The notes under the pieces are model-generated. The model ran no database searches. It saw only the letters and a program-made list of their open reading frames with translations, and was not told the origin of the DNA. The position numbers were made by a program, and so were the translations under genes. 64,000 bases of DNA from Bacillota bacterium. Its GTDB lineage: Bacteria; Bacillota; Clostridia; Oscillospirales; Acutalibacteraceae. This document shows, one piece after another, positions 34,925 to 44,087 of the stretch. Every line of letters starts with the position of its first letter. Position 1 is the stretch's first letter. The stretch covers positions 1-64,000 of the forward strand of contig JAEZGM010000019.1 of NCBI GenBank assembly GCA_023416955.1. Reading direction: 5' to 3'.

Positions 34925-37483
34925 TTGTTCACAGATCAACTAAAATTCCAAATTCATCGCAGCTATATGGACAATATTGGCATAATGGGATCGTGTAAAG
35001 ACGGTATTGTTGAAAAAATGGAGCTTTGCTCCGGTGATTTGCTGACTGTGATGGAGTTTTACTATAGCGGCATGTCCGCTGAAGACATCGGCGGATACGG
35101 TTTTGCATTTCTGCAGAGTATTGCGGAGCACGCACTGGATTTAGAAAGCAAGTTTGAATGGGTTGAGCAAATTCCGGAGCGAATTCTGCTGAACAGTGTA
35201 CTGAATTACCGCGTGGAGCTCGAGCGGATTGAAGATGATCGGGAATTTTTTTACCAATCGCTGAAAAAGCGAATTTCCTGTAAAACCATGAAGCAAACGG
35301 CGATGGAGGCGGCTAACTGGTGCGCGGAGCACGTTGAGATAAGCCCGATGGAAAGTGAAAGCTTCAGCGCGCTGGGCATTCTGAAAGCCGGCTGCGGGGA
35401 TAGCCGGCAGATCGCGGTGCTGACGGCCGAAGTGCTTCGCAGTGTGGCAATTCCCGCGCGTGTGGTGCAAATTCCCGCGTGGGCGCACCGCGATGGGTCT
35501 TTTTCCTGGGTGGAGGCGTGGTACGAAGGGCAGTGGAACTATATGGAAACTTACAAGTTCGGTTGGGCAATTCCCAAGAACTGGTTTTTAGGCGTTGCAG
35601 CCCGGGCTATGGTCATCCAAACGAACGCCGCATCGCCGCGGGAAGAGGAAGAAACATTTAACAGCGCGGAAAATAAAGCGCAGAATAACTTATTAAGCCG
35701 CTATGCGCCTACGGTTCCGTTCACGGTTACCGTTCTTGAGACGGAGAAGCCTTTACCCGGTGCACAGGTGCGGTTTGAACTGGTGAACGGGGCTGATTTT
35801 CGGCAGATCGCGGCTGTGACCACCGATGAAAACGGAATGGCGGGCCTAACACTGGGTTCGGGTTCCGTACATATCCACGCGGTAAAGGACGGGCGGTGGA
35901 TACAATGCTTCGTCAACACAGCGCAGTCAGACAGCGTGGTTCTGGAATTTTCCAAGTCAGTGAGCTTCCAAGCGGATGTGTGGGAAGAGTTTACGATGAC
36001 CGTCCCGAAAAATCCGGAAGAATTCTTTGTGTCCCTGACTGAAATTCAAAAAGCAAAAATGAAAAGTGAAAGCCAGTGGACAGCACAGGCCAGAAAGGAT
36101 TATCTGGCCTGTTGTTACTTGTCGGAGCAGGCGGATAGGCTCGCCGCTCGTTTCTACGAGCCTGAACGTGTTCAGGCATTGTTGCAGAGCGCAAAAGGAA
36201 ACTTTGAAGAAATCGCCCGCTTTCTTATGACATATGAGGATACAAAAACACAGTCGCTGAAGCTGGATTTTCTGGGATGCCTTCAGGAGCAGGATCTTTG
36301 CGGCACACACGCGGATATGCTTTCCGAGCATTTTCAGGCAGCGCTCCCTCACCGGGAGCGGTATGAGAAAAATATTCTGATACGGTACCTGATGAATCCG
36401 CGCATCTGGAATGAACCGCTGATGCCGTACCGCGCGGCTATTACTGCTGTGCTGGGTTCACAAAGCACGATGATCCAAAAGAACCCCCGGCTTGCGTGGC
36501 ATCACGCCGCGCTGTTTCCGGGTGGGAAAAAATCCGCTGCCGCCTCGCCGGCTGCCACGCTCAGAGTCGGCGGGGGGGACGAAACAGCAAAGAAAATCGT
36601 GTTTGTCGCCATTTGCCGCACCTTCGGTATACCGGCGCGCATCAATCCCGTTGATTTCAGCGCGGAGTTTTATTATCAGGGTGATTTTCACAGTGTGGAG
36701 GAAAGAACTCCGCGCAAAAAAAACGCCGCCGAGCTGACGCTCAGAAGCGGCGGAAAACGTTGGAGCTACGGCCGTGACTGGACGATGGCCATGATGGTTA
36801 ACGGCACATTTCGTCCGCTGAATTTCTCTGAGCTTCAATGGGAGGACGGCAAGCTGAAGCTGGCCGTGCATCCGGGAACTTACCGCATCATCACCGCGGC
36901 ACGCATGACAAGCGGGGATGTCAACTGCCTTCAATACCACTTTGAGTTGGAAGGGCAGGAAACGAAAAGCCTTGAACTGCACCGGCAGGAAACGACGGTT
37001 CCCATGTTGTCAGAATGCGTGCCGCTCAATTCGTTTCGGCTGTACAGCCAGCGGCTCGCTGCAACGGAGTTGAGCCGGATTGCGGAAAAGGTAACGGTTT
37101 CGATTTGGCTGGAGGAAGAGATGCCGGAAACGGAGGAGCTGCTCAATGCAATGATCCGCGCGCGCTCGGCGTTTAACGCGTTGAACTGCGGCATCATTTT
37201 TATTCTGCGCGAGCATGCCGCTTCCGTTTCCGCGCTGCTGAGTCTGGCACAAAGAGAACTGGGCGCGCAGATATACGCTGCCGATTTTGATGAAAGCGCG
37301 CTGCTGACCGCAATTCAGCTGGGATTGGACCCCGAAAAAATACCGCTGACTCTGGTGACGGGCCCCGGGCTGAAGCCAGTGTATACCTATGCCGGATATG
37401 AGGAAGGGCTGGCGGATCTGGTAATTCAAGCTGTGCAGCGTGAGATAAGCGCGCAGGATTCCGGCGCGCTCACACGTTCGTAG
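34925..37483 (+). CDS. Large protein with two transglutaminase-like domains, catalytic residues partly lost
   Basis: The 852-residue product has a first transglutaminase-like domain (about 130-260) with AGCGDSRQIAVLTAEVLRSV holding the usual active-site Cys. The position of the expected His in the HxWVE-type motif reads SFSWVEAW, however. A fibronectin/Ig-like segment (FTVTVLETEKPLPGAQVRFE, near 295-370) follows, and then a second transglutaminase-like domain whose Cys is replaced (RVGGGDETAKKIVFVAICRTF). The C-terminus resembles a thioredoxin-like fold. It may bind rather than cut or cross-link peptides. I chose the TTG at 34925 because GGAGGT lies six bases upstream; no signal peptide is seen. 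Confidence 0.72.
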   Translation: MFTDQLKFQIHRSYMDNIGIMGSCKDGIVEKMELCSGDLLTVMEFYYSGMSAEDIGGYGFAFLQSIAEHALDLESKFEWVEQIPERILLNSVLNYRVELERIEDDREFFYQSLKKRISCKTMKQTAMEAANWCAEHVEISPMESESFSALGILKAGCGDSRQIAVLTAEVLRSVAIPARVVQIPAWAHRDGSFSWVEAWYEGQWNYMETYKFGWAIPKNWFLGVAARAMVIQTNAASPREEEETFNSAENKAQNNLLSRYAPTVPFTVTVLETEKPLPGAQVRFELVNGADFRQIAAVTTDENGMAGLTLGSGSVHIHAVKDGRWIQCFVNTAQSDSVVLEFSKSVSFQADVWEEFTMTVPKNPEEFFVSLTEIQKAKMKSESQWTAQARKDYLACCYLSEQADRLAARFYEPERVQALLQSAKGNFEEIARFLMTYEDTKTQSLKLDFLGCLQEQDLCGTHADMLSEHFQAALPHRERYEKNILIRYLMNPRIWNEPLMPYRAAITAVLGSQSTMIQKNPRLAWHHAALFPGGKKSAAASPAATLRVGGGDETAKKIVFVAICRTFGIPARINPVDFSAEFYYQGDFHSVEERTPRKKNAAELTLRSGGKRWSYGRDWTMAMMVNGTFRPLNFSELQWEDGKLKLAVHPGTYRIITAARMTSGDVNCLQYHFELEGQETKSLELHRQETTVPMLSECVPLNSFRLYSQRLAATELSRIAEKVTVSIWLEEEMPETEELLNAMIRARSAFNALNCGIIFILREHAASVSALLSLAQRELGAQIYAADFDESALLTAIQLGLDPEKIPLTLVTGPGLKPVYTYAGYEEGLADLVIQAVQREISAQDSGALTRS

Positions 37484-37643
37484 CTGATTTTTCAGCGTCT
37501 TCTAAACAGCGGCATACGGCGATTTATGACGATGCGTATGGTATGCTGATGTCCTGTTTTCACAGATGATGCTTAGGGCGACAGCATTTAAAATATTTTC
37601 CGTTTTGAAGCGGATATAACGATATTGTTAGATTTGAGAAATG

Positions 37644-37930
37644 ATGAAGCTTTACACTCAGGCCGGGCGGGCCCGTACTTTCGGTTGCGCCCGAAAGTAT
37701 GCAAAAGGCTGCAGTGTGCGCTCTGCGCACACGAGGGAGATTTTAAAAGGCTAAGAGAGGGTTCCGTAAAGCCCCCCCTTCCCCCGGTATCCCCAAGGTA
37801 ACCGCTGATTAAAGCAATTCTGAAACCGCTCAGTCCAGTATTTTCGCGGCTTCAAATTGCTGGCGGACGACTTAGTCATCGTTTACCAAGGGGATATGCG
37901 GTGTTGGATTTCTTTGAGGCTTTCATGGAT
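37644..37930. repeat. F4 element, copy 2, interrupted by an F2 element
   Basis: The left part (37644-37796) matches F4 copy 1 through CTCAGGCCGGGC, ACTTTCG...CGAAAGTATGC and the C-rich run ending TATCCCCAA. It also has about 60 extra bases around a CTGCGCAC hairpin. After the F2 element the match continues with AAGGGGATATG and GATTTCTTTGAGGCTTTCATGG, parallel to copy 1. Confidence 0.75.
37797..37888. repeat. F2 element, copy f (long form), inserted in F4
   Basis: GGTAACCGCTGATTAAAGC and TAGTCATCGTTTACC are the ends. The flanks CCCCAA and AAGGGG rejoin to the uninterrupted F4 sequence CCCCAAGGGG, which is the reading at 5703-5712. Confidence 0.88.
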
Positions 37931-37964
37931 GGAGAGACGAGAGCTTTTTTCTCATAAATAAAGT

Positions 37965-38012
37965 AAATGCGTCTTGAAACGGCTTTTAAAGCCTGATCAA
38001 GACGCATCTTTT
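37965..38012. terminator. Hairpin, possible terminator of the alcohol dehydrogenase gene
   Basis: ATGCGTCTTGA and TCAAGACGCAT form a stem containing an inner GGCTTTTAAAGCC hairpin. The T tract is poor on the minus strand. Confidence 0.5.
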
Positions 38013-38075
38013 GCGCGCTGTTTTTCACCAAAACGAATTTTCCAAAGCTCGCAAAGGCCAAAATCGCTACCGGTT

Positions 38076-39242
38076 TTACAGCGAAGATTTATAAATGGCT
38101 AGTACGTCGTTTTCGTCCAGCGGAACAAACGCGTACGCAAGGCCCATGGAGGCCGCTTTCTTCGCCATGATGGAGAGCTTTTCCTCACCGATGCCAACCT
38201 CGCGCAGCGTGGCGGGAATACCCAGCTCGTTAAAGAAGTCGCGAGTGTTCTGTATGGCACGGTTCGCAATTTCGAATTTGTCAAGGCCCGCGTCGATATT
38301 CCACACATTAACGCCGTATTCTACAAATTTGTCCACCGTTTTGTCATTCAGCACATACTTCATCCAGTTTGGGGTCAAAATCGCCAGCCCCACGCCGTGG
38401 GTGATGTCATAAAACGCGCTGAGCTCGTGCTCCATTGGATGCGCGCTCCATGCGGCATCCTCTGTGCCGTAGGAAAGAAGGCCGTTGATTGCCAGACTGG
38501 ACGCCCACATCAGGTTTGCGCGCGCCTCGTAGTTGCCGGGTTCATTTACGGCGATTCTGCCGTATTTGATGCAGGTTTTCAGCAGGCTTTCCGCAAAGCG
38601 CGCCTGAATGAATGTGCCGGGCTCGTTATGGAAATACACCTCAAAAATGTGGCTCATAATGTCGGCGGTTCCCGCGGCGGTCTGATTCTTCGGTACGGAG
38701 TAAGTGTATTCCGGGTCAAGAACAGAGGCCTTGGGCTTCAGCAGTTCGCTGCCGGTGCCAAACTTATCATTTTTGCTCATGTCGGAAATAACAGCGTTGC
38801 CGTTCATTTCCGAACCGGTTGCCGCCAGAGTCAGCACGGTAAACAGCGGAAGCACCTTCTTGATTTTCTCCGGGTTTGTTACCAAATCCCATGCGTCGCC
38901 GTCATAGCACGCGCCAGCTGCCACAACCTTTGCGCAGTCTATGGAGCTTCCGCCGCCGACCGCCACGACGACGTCGACGCTGTTTTCGCGGCACAGCTGC
39001 ACTCCCTTGCGCACGGACTCAATTTTCGGGTTCGGTTCTACGCCGGAAAGCTCAACAACAGAAATTCCGTTTTCTTTCATCTGAGCGATCACAGCGTCAT
39101 AAATTCCCATGCGCTTGATGCTTCCGCCGCCGTAGACCAGTAGTGCGCGTGTGCCGTACGGCTTTACCGCCGCACCCAGCCGGCTGACCTGCCCCTTGCC
39201 GAAGTAGATCTTTGTGGGAATGGAATATGCAAAGTCATTCAT
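38076..39242 (-). CDS. Iron-containing alcohol dehydrogenase (butanol dehydrogenase-like)
   Basis: The 388-residue product reduces aldehydes to alcohols with NAD(P)H in a group III dehydrogenase fold. It starts FAYSIPTKIYFGKGQV and has the nucleotide loop VVAVGGGSSIDCAKV near residue 95. Metal ligands are visible as Asp and His in AGTADIMSHIFE and the two His in AHPMEHELSAFYDITHGVGLAIL. The closest recognisable relatives are the BdhA/YugJ group. The gene is alone on the minus strand and is preceded by an F3 element. Confidence 0.93.
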   Translation of the reverse strand: MNDFAYSIPTKIYFGKGQVSRLGAAVKPYGTRALLVYGGGSIKRMGIYDAVIAQMKENGISVVELSGVEPNPKIESVRKGVQLCRENSVDVVVAVGGGSSIDCAKVVAAGACYDGDAWDLVTNPEKIKKVLPLFTVLTLAATGSEMNGNAVISDMSKNDKFGTGSELLKPKASVLDPEYTYSVPKNQTAAGTADIMSHIFEVYFHNEPGTFIQARFAESLLKTCIKYGRIAVNEPGNYEARANLMWASSLAINGLLSYGTEDAAWSAHPMEHELSAFYDITHGVGLAILTPNWMKYVLNDKTVDKFVEYGVNVWNIDAGLDKFEIANRAIQNTRDFFNELGIPATLREVGIGEEKLSIMAKKAASMGLAYAFVPLDENDVLAIYKSSL

Positions 39243-39263
39243 AAGTTTTCCTCTCTTTCATTT

Positions 39264-39426
39264 TAGGGCTTGTTTGTAAAATGAGAAGGATTGTGCAAAT
39301 TACAAAAATATCAGCATAGAATAGTGCAATCAAGCGGACTTACTTTGAGTTAAATAGAAAAACCGGGATAAAAACTTGCGTTTATGGGTTTTATTTCGTT
39401 GTTTTTCTTTTTGCAAACAAGACCTA
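39264..39426. repeat. F3 element, copy 4 (long form)
   Basis: TAGGGCTTGTTTGTAAAATG and TTTTTGCAAACAAGACCTA are the ends. The interior matches copy 2 with the added segment GTTTATGGGTTTTATT. It lies in the upstream region of the alcohol dehydrogenase. Confidence 0.88.
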
Positions 39427-39588
39427 ATATCAATTTTATCTTATTTTAGCATATAAAGAATGCCCCTTCAACGCTACAATTATGAATTTTTATTAAATAC
39501 AATTTAATTGTATTCTTTTTATAATGCCGGTCTTGCTTTTTACCGGTTGATGACGTATGATGAACGCAATAGGAAGGGAGTGGAATTT

Positions 39589-40338
39589 ATGAAAGCGTTG
39601 ATTACGGGAGCAAGTTCCGGCATTGGGCGCGATATGGCGCGGATTTTAAGCAAAAAAGGGTACAGTTTAATTCTTGTGGCGCGCAGGCGGGACCGGCTGG
39701 AAGAGCTTGCCCGGGAACTGGGTACACAGGTGCAAATTATCACAGCGGATCTGTCGCTGGAGGAAGACTGCCTGCGGTTATACGAGCAGACAAAGGATGA
39801 CAGGGTAGATGTCCTGATCAACAACGCGGGGCTCGGTTTATTCGGCTCCTTTGACAGTACCGACCTTTCCAAAGAGCTCAATATGCTCCACACAAATATC
39901 CTCGCGGTACATATTTTGACAAAGCTGTTTTTGAAGGATATGAAAGAACGGGATTCGGGGTATATCCTGAATGTCGCTTCCTCCGCTGCGTTTTTCCCGG
40001 GTCCGCTGCTTTCCTCATACTACGCTTCCAAGGCGTACGTTCTGCGGCTGACCGAGGCCGTTTATGAAGAGCTTCGCCGCGAGGGGAGCCATGTGCATGT
40101 TTCCGCGCTTTGCCCCGGGCCGGTACATACGGAATTTGATTCTGTCGCGCAGGTAAAGTTCAGCGTAAAGGGACTGAACAGCGGTGATGTAGCGGATTAT
40201 GCATTGAAAAAAATGTTCGCGGGAAAGCTGGTCATCGTGCCCGGCGCGCTCATGAAGACTGCCCGCTTTTTCGCCCGTCTGTCTCCCGACAGGCTGATTC
40301 TTCGGTTCGCCTATAGAATGCAGAAACGAAAAGAGTAA
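39589..40338 (+). CDS. Short-chain dehydrogenase/reductase
   Basis: The 249-residue product starts MKALITGASSGIGRDMARIL with the nucleotide-binding TGASSGIG and continues with DVLINNAGLGLFGSF, the catalytic Ser in NVASSAAF and YYASKAYV with the catalytic Tyr and Lys. It belongs to the DltE/YqjQ-like classical SDRs, which reduce or oxidise small lipophilic or fatty-acid-like substrates. The substrate is not readable. AGGAAGGGAGTGG precedes the ATG at 39589. It is flanked by F3 elements on both sides (39264 and 40471). Confidence 0.9.
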   Translation: MKALITGASSGIGRDMARILSKKGYSLILVARRRDRLEELARELGTQVQIITADLSLEEDCLRLYEQTKDDRVDVLINNAGLGLFGSFDSTDLSKELNMLHTNILAVHILTKLFLKDMKERDSGYILNVASSAAFFPGPLLSSYYASKAYVLRLTEAVYEELRREGSHVHVSALCPGPVHTEFDSVAQVKFSVKGLNSGDVADYALKKMFAGKLVIVPGALMKTARFFARLSPDRLILRFAYRMQKRKE

Positions 40339-40470
40339 AAAACAGTGCTTTCCCTCTTTCCATTTCGCACATTTTGTGATATTATACTTTTATAATGGAG
40401 TAGAATTTTGGTTTTGTGTTAAATTTTTATCAATGTGTTTTTGAAACCACAATTTACTTCAATCTTTTCC

Positions 40471-40579
40471 TGGGGCTTGCTTGTAAAATGGTGAGGATTA
40501 TGCGAATTACTAAATTGTTGGCATAGAGCGATGCAATCAAGCAAATCTGTTTTGACTGGATTCTACAAACAAGACCTGG
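40471..40579. repeat. F3 element, copy 5 (109-base form)
   Basis: TGGGGCTTGCTTGTAAAATG and TTCTACAAACAAGACCTGG are the ends. It lies just upstream of the histidine kinase gene and contributes to its apparent upstream open frame. Confidence 0.85.
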
Positions 40580-40665
40580 TTCTGGCAATCGTCTGCGCAT
40601 GTCAAAGACTTCTGCCAAATTTACAGGCGAGGGAAAAGGCTGAATTGAAAAGGAAGTGGCAGACC

Positions 40666-42216
40666 GTGAAACTGGCTGCGGAACGGCAGGTGAACCCCGG
40701 GCCTGTTCCATTTCTGAAAGACGGCATTTTCACCGCTTTGATGGTGGGGGTAGGCACTGTCAGTTTAAATTGGATTATCTACTGGTCGGGCAGCTATGAC
40801 ATTATCGGCGGGATTTACGTCTTGGCGGTGGTTCTCGTTGCCCGGTATACCTCCGGTTATTTCTGGGGCATTGCCGCTTCCGTCGCCGGGGTACTCTGCA
40901 CAAACTATTTCTTTATGGCACCTTTCCATGTGCTCGATTTTTATTATCCGGAGCATTTCCTTACGTTTTTGAGCATGCTTGCCGCGTCGCTGATTACCAG
41001 CACCTCTACGGTGCGTTTGAAAGAAAACGCCCGGCTGGCACTGCAGCGGGAAAGACGCGCGAAAACGCTGGATGAATTTACACAGAAGCTGCTGACAGCG
41101 AGGGGCAACGAAACCATTGCGCGGCTGACACTGGAATACCTGTTCCAGATGCTGCATCGTTCCGTCGCGTTTTATATCGGTGACCCGGCGGCCGGCGGTG
41201 AAAATTCGGTTCACGTTAACGGCGGCGGGCAGGAGCGCATTTTTTTCTCCGCGAGTGAGCGGGAAGCCGCACACGGTGCTTTTTCAATGCAAAAACCCAC
41301 TGGCACCGGGACCGAAATCGCTCCCTCCGTCGAGGGGCATTACCTTCCGGTTGTTTCGCAGGGGCATGTACTTGGCGTTGTGGGTTACCATTACACTGAC
41401 GGCGGAAAGCCGGAAGAGAATATGCTTACCTTTTTGGACATGCTAATTTTACAGTCCGCCATGGCGCTTGAACAGCAGCGTCTTTCCGACGAACAGCAAG
41501 CGATTGTTATAGAAGCGGAAAAAGAAAAAATGCGTACCAATTTGCTTCGGTCGGTTTCTCATGACCTGCGGACGCCACTTACCGGCATCGTGGGCGCAAG
41601 CTCCGCAATTTTGGAGAATCAGGAGCTGATCGACCCGCAGGCCCGTGACAGCCTGATTTCCGATATTCACGGAGAAGCGCAGTGGCTGATCCGTATGGTG
41701 GAAAATCTGCTTGCGGTCACACGCATCAGCGGCGTTCCGGCAAAGGTGATTAAGCAGCCGGAGGCTGCGGAGGAAATCGCAGCGGAGTCTGTAGCGCGTG
41801 TGAAAAAGAATTTTCCCGACGCGGAAATACACGTTACCGTGCCGGAAGAGTTTTTAACGGTTCCGATGGACGCGACACTGATTGAGCAGGTACTGATCAA
41901 TTTGCTTGAAAACGCGCAGCGGCACGCGGGCAGCGACCAGCCGGTTCGGCTGAATATCCGCACGGAAGGCGGCTGGGCAGTCTTTGAGGTTCGCGACAAG
42001 GGGAAGGGCCTTCCGGCGAAACAGCTTTCCCACGTTTTTGACGGATATGGTTTGGAAAACAGCGATTCCACCCGGGGAGCCGGGTTGGGACTTTCAATAT
42101 GCAAATCCATTATAGATGCGCACGGTGGCAGAATTACCGCCGCCAATATGCCGCAGGGCGGCGCGGTATTCACGTTTATGCTGCCGCTGCAGGAGGCGAA
42201 TCCGGGTGACCAATAA
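40666..42216 (+). CDS. KdpD-like sensor histidine kinase lacking the N-terminal KdpD/USP domains
   Basis: The 516-residue product has a block of about four membrane helices (about 20-110) of the DUF4118 type, a GAF-like segment, and a kinase core: the phosphoacceptor His in SVSHDLRTPLTGIVGA near residue 305, NLLENAQRHA, DKGKGLPA and GAGLGLSICKSI. Full KdpD also has two cytoplasmic domains before the helices; here they are missing. The GTG at 40666 with AGGAAGTGG upstream is the likely start, because the frame before it lies within an F3 element. It is followed by its response regulator, with an 11-base overlap. Confidence 0.86.
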   Translation: MKLAAERQVNPGPVPFLKDGIFTALMVGVGTVSLNWIIYWSGSYDIIGGIYVLAVVLVARYTSGYFWGIAASVAGVLCTNYFFMAPFHVLDFYYPEHFLTFLSMLAASLITSTSTVRLKENARLALQRERRAKTLDEFTQKLLTARGNETIARLTLEYLFQMLHRSVAFYIGDPAAGGENSVHVNGGGQERIFFSASEREAAHGAFSMQKPTGTGTEIAPSVEGHYLPVVSQGHVLGVVGYHYTDGGKPEENMLTFLDMLILQSAMALEQQRLSDEQQAIVIEAEKEKMRTNLLRSVSHDLRTPLTGIVGASSAILENQELIDPQARDSLISDIHGEAQWLIRMVENLLAVTRISGVPAKVIKQPEAAEEIAAESVARVKKNFPDAEIHVTVPEEFLTVPMDATLIEQVLINLLENAQRHAGSDQPVRLNIRTEGGWAVFEVRDKGKGLPAKQLSHVFDGYGLENSDSTRGAGLGLSICKSIIDAHGGRITAANMPQGGAVFTFMLPLQEANPGDQ

Positions 42217-42910
42217 AGCGACGATTTTGATTGTGGAAGATGAAGCGGCAATTGCGTCCTTCATTTCCGCTGTTCTGACCGCAAACGGGTACCGCACGGT
42301 TCGCGCCGGTACAGGGGGCTCGGCAATTTCTCTGATTTCTTCGCATTGCCCCGATATGATTCTGCTTGACCTCGGCCTGCCGGACATGGACGGGATGGAG
42401 GTGCTCCGCCGAACCAGAGAATGGTCTGGAATTCCGATCATTGTCGTTTCCGCGCGGGGGGAAGAACGGCAGAAGGTCGAGGCGCTGGATGGGGGTGCGG
42501 ACGATTACATCACGAAGCCGTTCGGTTCTTCGGAGCTGATGGCACGCATCCGCACAGCGATTCGCCACAGTGTTAAAATGGAGACCGGGGAGGATTTTTC
42601 AAACGGAAAATTCAGCCGCGGCGATTTAACGATAGATTTTCAAAAACGGGTTGTTACGGTAGAAGGCAGGGACGTGCATCTAACGCAGATAGAGTTTAAA
42701 ATTGTCTCCCTGATTGCCTTGCACACCGGTCAGGTATTGACGTATTCCTATATTTTAAATCAGGTTTGGGGACAGTTCGCAAAGGATGACCGGCAGATTC
42801 TGCGGGTCAACATGGCGAATATCCGCCGCAAAATTGAGAAAAATCCGGCGGAACCCAAATATATTCTGACAGAAGTGGGTGTCGGCTATCGAATAGCCGA
42901 CGAATGCTGA
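42206..42910 (+). CDS. OmpR/KdpE-family response regulator
   Basis: The 234-residue product has a receiver domain with the acidic pair EDE near residue 10, the phosphoacceptor Asp in DMILLDLGLPDMDG near 51, VVSARGEE and the Lys of DDYITKPFG. A winged-helix DNA-binding domain follows (LTQIEFKIVSLIALHTGQVLTY, RVNMANIRRKIE). The start is a GTG with AGGAGG nine bases before it, inside the end of the kinase gene. The KdpD-like kinase points to a turgor or potassium response, yet no kdpFABC genes are in the window. Confidence 0.88.
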   Translation: MTNKATILIVEDEAAIASFISAVLTANGYRTVRAGTGGSAISLISSHCPDMILLDLGLPDMDGMEVLRRTREWSGIPIIVVSARGEERQKVEALDGGADDYITKPFGSSELMARIRTAIRHSVKMETGEDFSNGKFSRGDLTIDFQKRVVTVEGRDVHLTQIEFKIVSLIALHTGQVLTYSYILNQVWGQFAKDDRQILRVNMANIRRKIEKNPAEPKYILTEVGVGYRIADEC

Positions 42911-43067
42911 ACAAGTGCATTTTTAAATACGGCAATTTTGCTTTGCGCTTTTTATCGGTCTTTCCGGCGCGCGGTGCTCAAATCCCCTGATGCCGTCTAT
43001 CGGAAAAGATACGAATAGAAAGCACGCAAAATTCATATATTACTGTTTAGACTGTTTAGGAGATGTG

Positions 43068-44027
43068 ATGGAAATGGAAAGTGGAAAAAAAATCAGTATT
43101 CTTGGTGCGGGTAATGTGGGCGCTACCATAGCGTACACGCTGGCCGTAGAAGGTTTGGCTTCTGAAATCGTATTGGTTGACATCAACCGCGAAAAAGCAA
43201 TCGGAGAAGCAATGGATATTTATCAGGGTACGGCGCTTTGCCCGCCTGTCAATATTTATGCCGGCGATTACCCCGACACGGCGAATTCCAATATCGTGAT
43301 TATTACGCTCGGCAGCGCGCGTAAACCGGGTCAGACCAGAATCGATCTTGCACAGGGGAATGTCAATATTATCAAGAGCGTAATGCCTCAGGTGCTGAAA
43401 TACGCGCCCGACGCGAAATATGTGGTGGTCAGCAACCCGGTTGACATTATCACTTATACCATTCTGAAAACCACCGGCCTTCCGGAATCCCAGGTGTTCG
43501 GTTCCGGCACCCTGCTTGACACAAGCCGCCTCCGTGCGGAAATCGCCAAGAATGTGGGCGTTAGCCCGAAGAGCGTACATGCTGCGGTGCTCGGCGAGCA
43601 TGGGGATACTTCCATGATTCCATGGTCACTGACAAGCATCGGCGGCGTTCCGATGGACACCTACCTTGCCAGCCTGCGCGACAAGGACCCGAACTACAAG
43701 AAGCTCGACCATGATAAAATCCTGGATGACGTCCGCAAAGCCGGCGGTCAGGTCATTAAGATGAAGGGCGCGACATTTTATGCCATTGCGCTTGTTGCCA
43801 GCCGCATTTGTGCGTGCATCCTTCGCGACACCAGCTCTGTCTTAACACTGTCCACCATGCTCCACGGCGAATACGGTGTGGAAGACGTGTGTGTAAGCCT
43901 TCCGTCCGTGCTCGGAAAAGACGGCGTTACCAATGTGATTGCGCCTCCGCTTACCCAGGAGGAAGAGGCTCTGTTCGTGAAAAGCGCGAACGCTCTGAAA
44001 GAAACGATTGCATCTCTCAATATTTAA
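43068..44027 (+). CDS. ldh: L-lactate dehydrogenase
   Basis: The 319-residue NAD-dependent enzyme reduces pyruvate to L-lactate and recycles NADH. It starts MEMESGKKISILGAGNVGAT with the Rossmann GAGNVG, then NPVDIITY, the substrate-binding Arg in LDTSRLR, and the catalytic His in GEHGDTSMI. The ATG at 43068 has AGGAGATG upstream. The gene is followed by malic enzyme, giving two ways of handling pyruvate side by side. Allosteric activation by fructose 1,6-bisphosphate is common in this family but cannot be read here. Confidence 0.96.
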   Translation: MEMESGKKISILGAGNVGATIAYTLAVEGLASEIVLVDINREKAIGEAMDIYQGTALCPPVNIYAGDYPDTANSNIVIITLGSARKPGQTRIDLAQGNVNIIKSVMPQVLKYAPDAKYVVVSNPVDIITYTILKTTGLPESQVFGSGTLLDTSRLRAEIAKNVGVSPKSVHAAVLGEHGDTSMIPWSLTSIGGVPMDTYLASLRDKDPNYKKLDHDKILDDVRKAGGQVIKMKGATFYAIALVASRICACILRDTSSVLTLSTMLHGEYGVEDVCVSLPSVLGKDGVTNVIAPPLTQEEEALFVKSANALKETIASLNI

Positions 44028-44087
44028 TTGCACTCATCATTAGGTCTATTACGAATTATAATAAAAGCTGTGAAAGGATGTTGAGCA

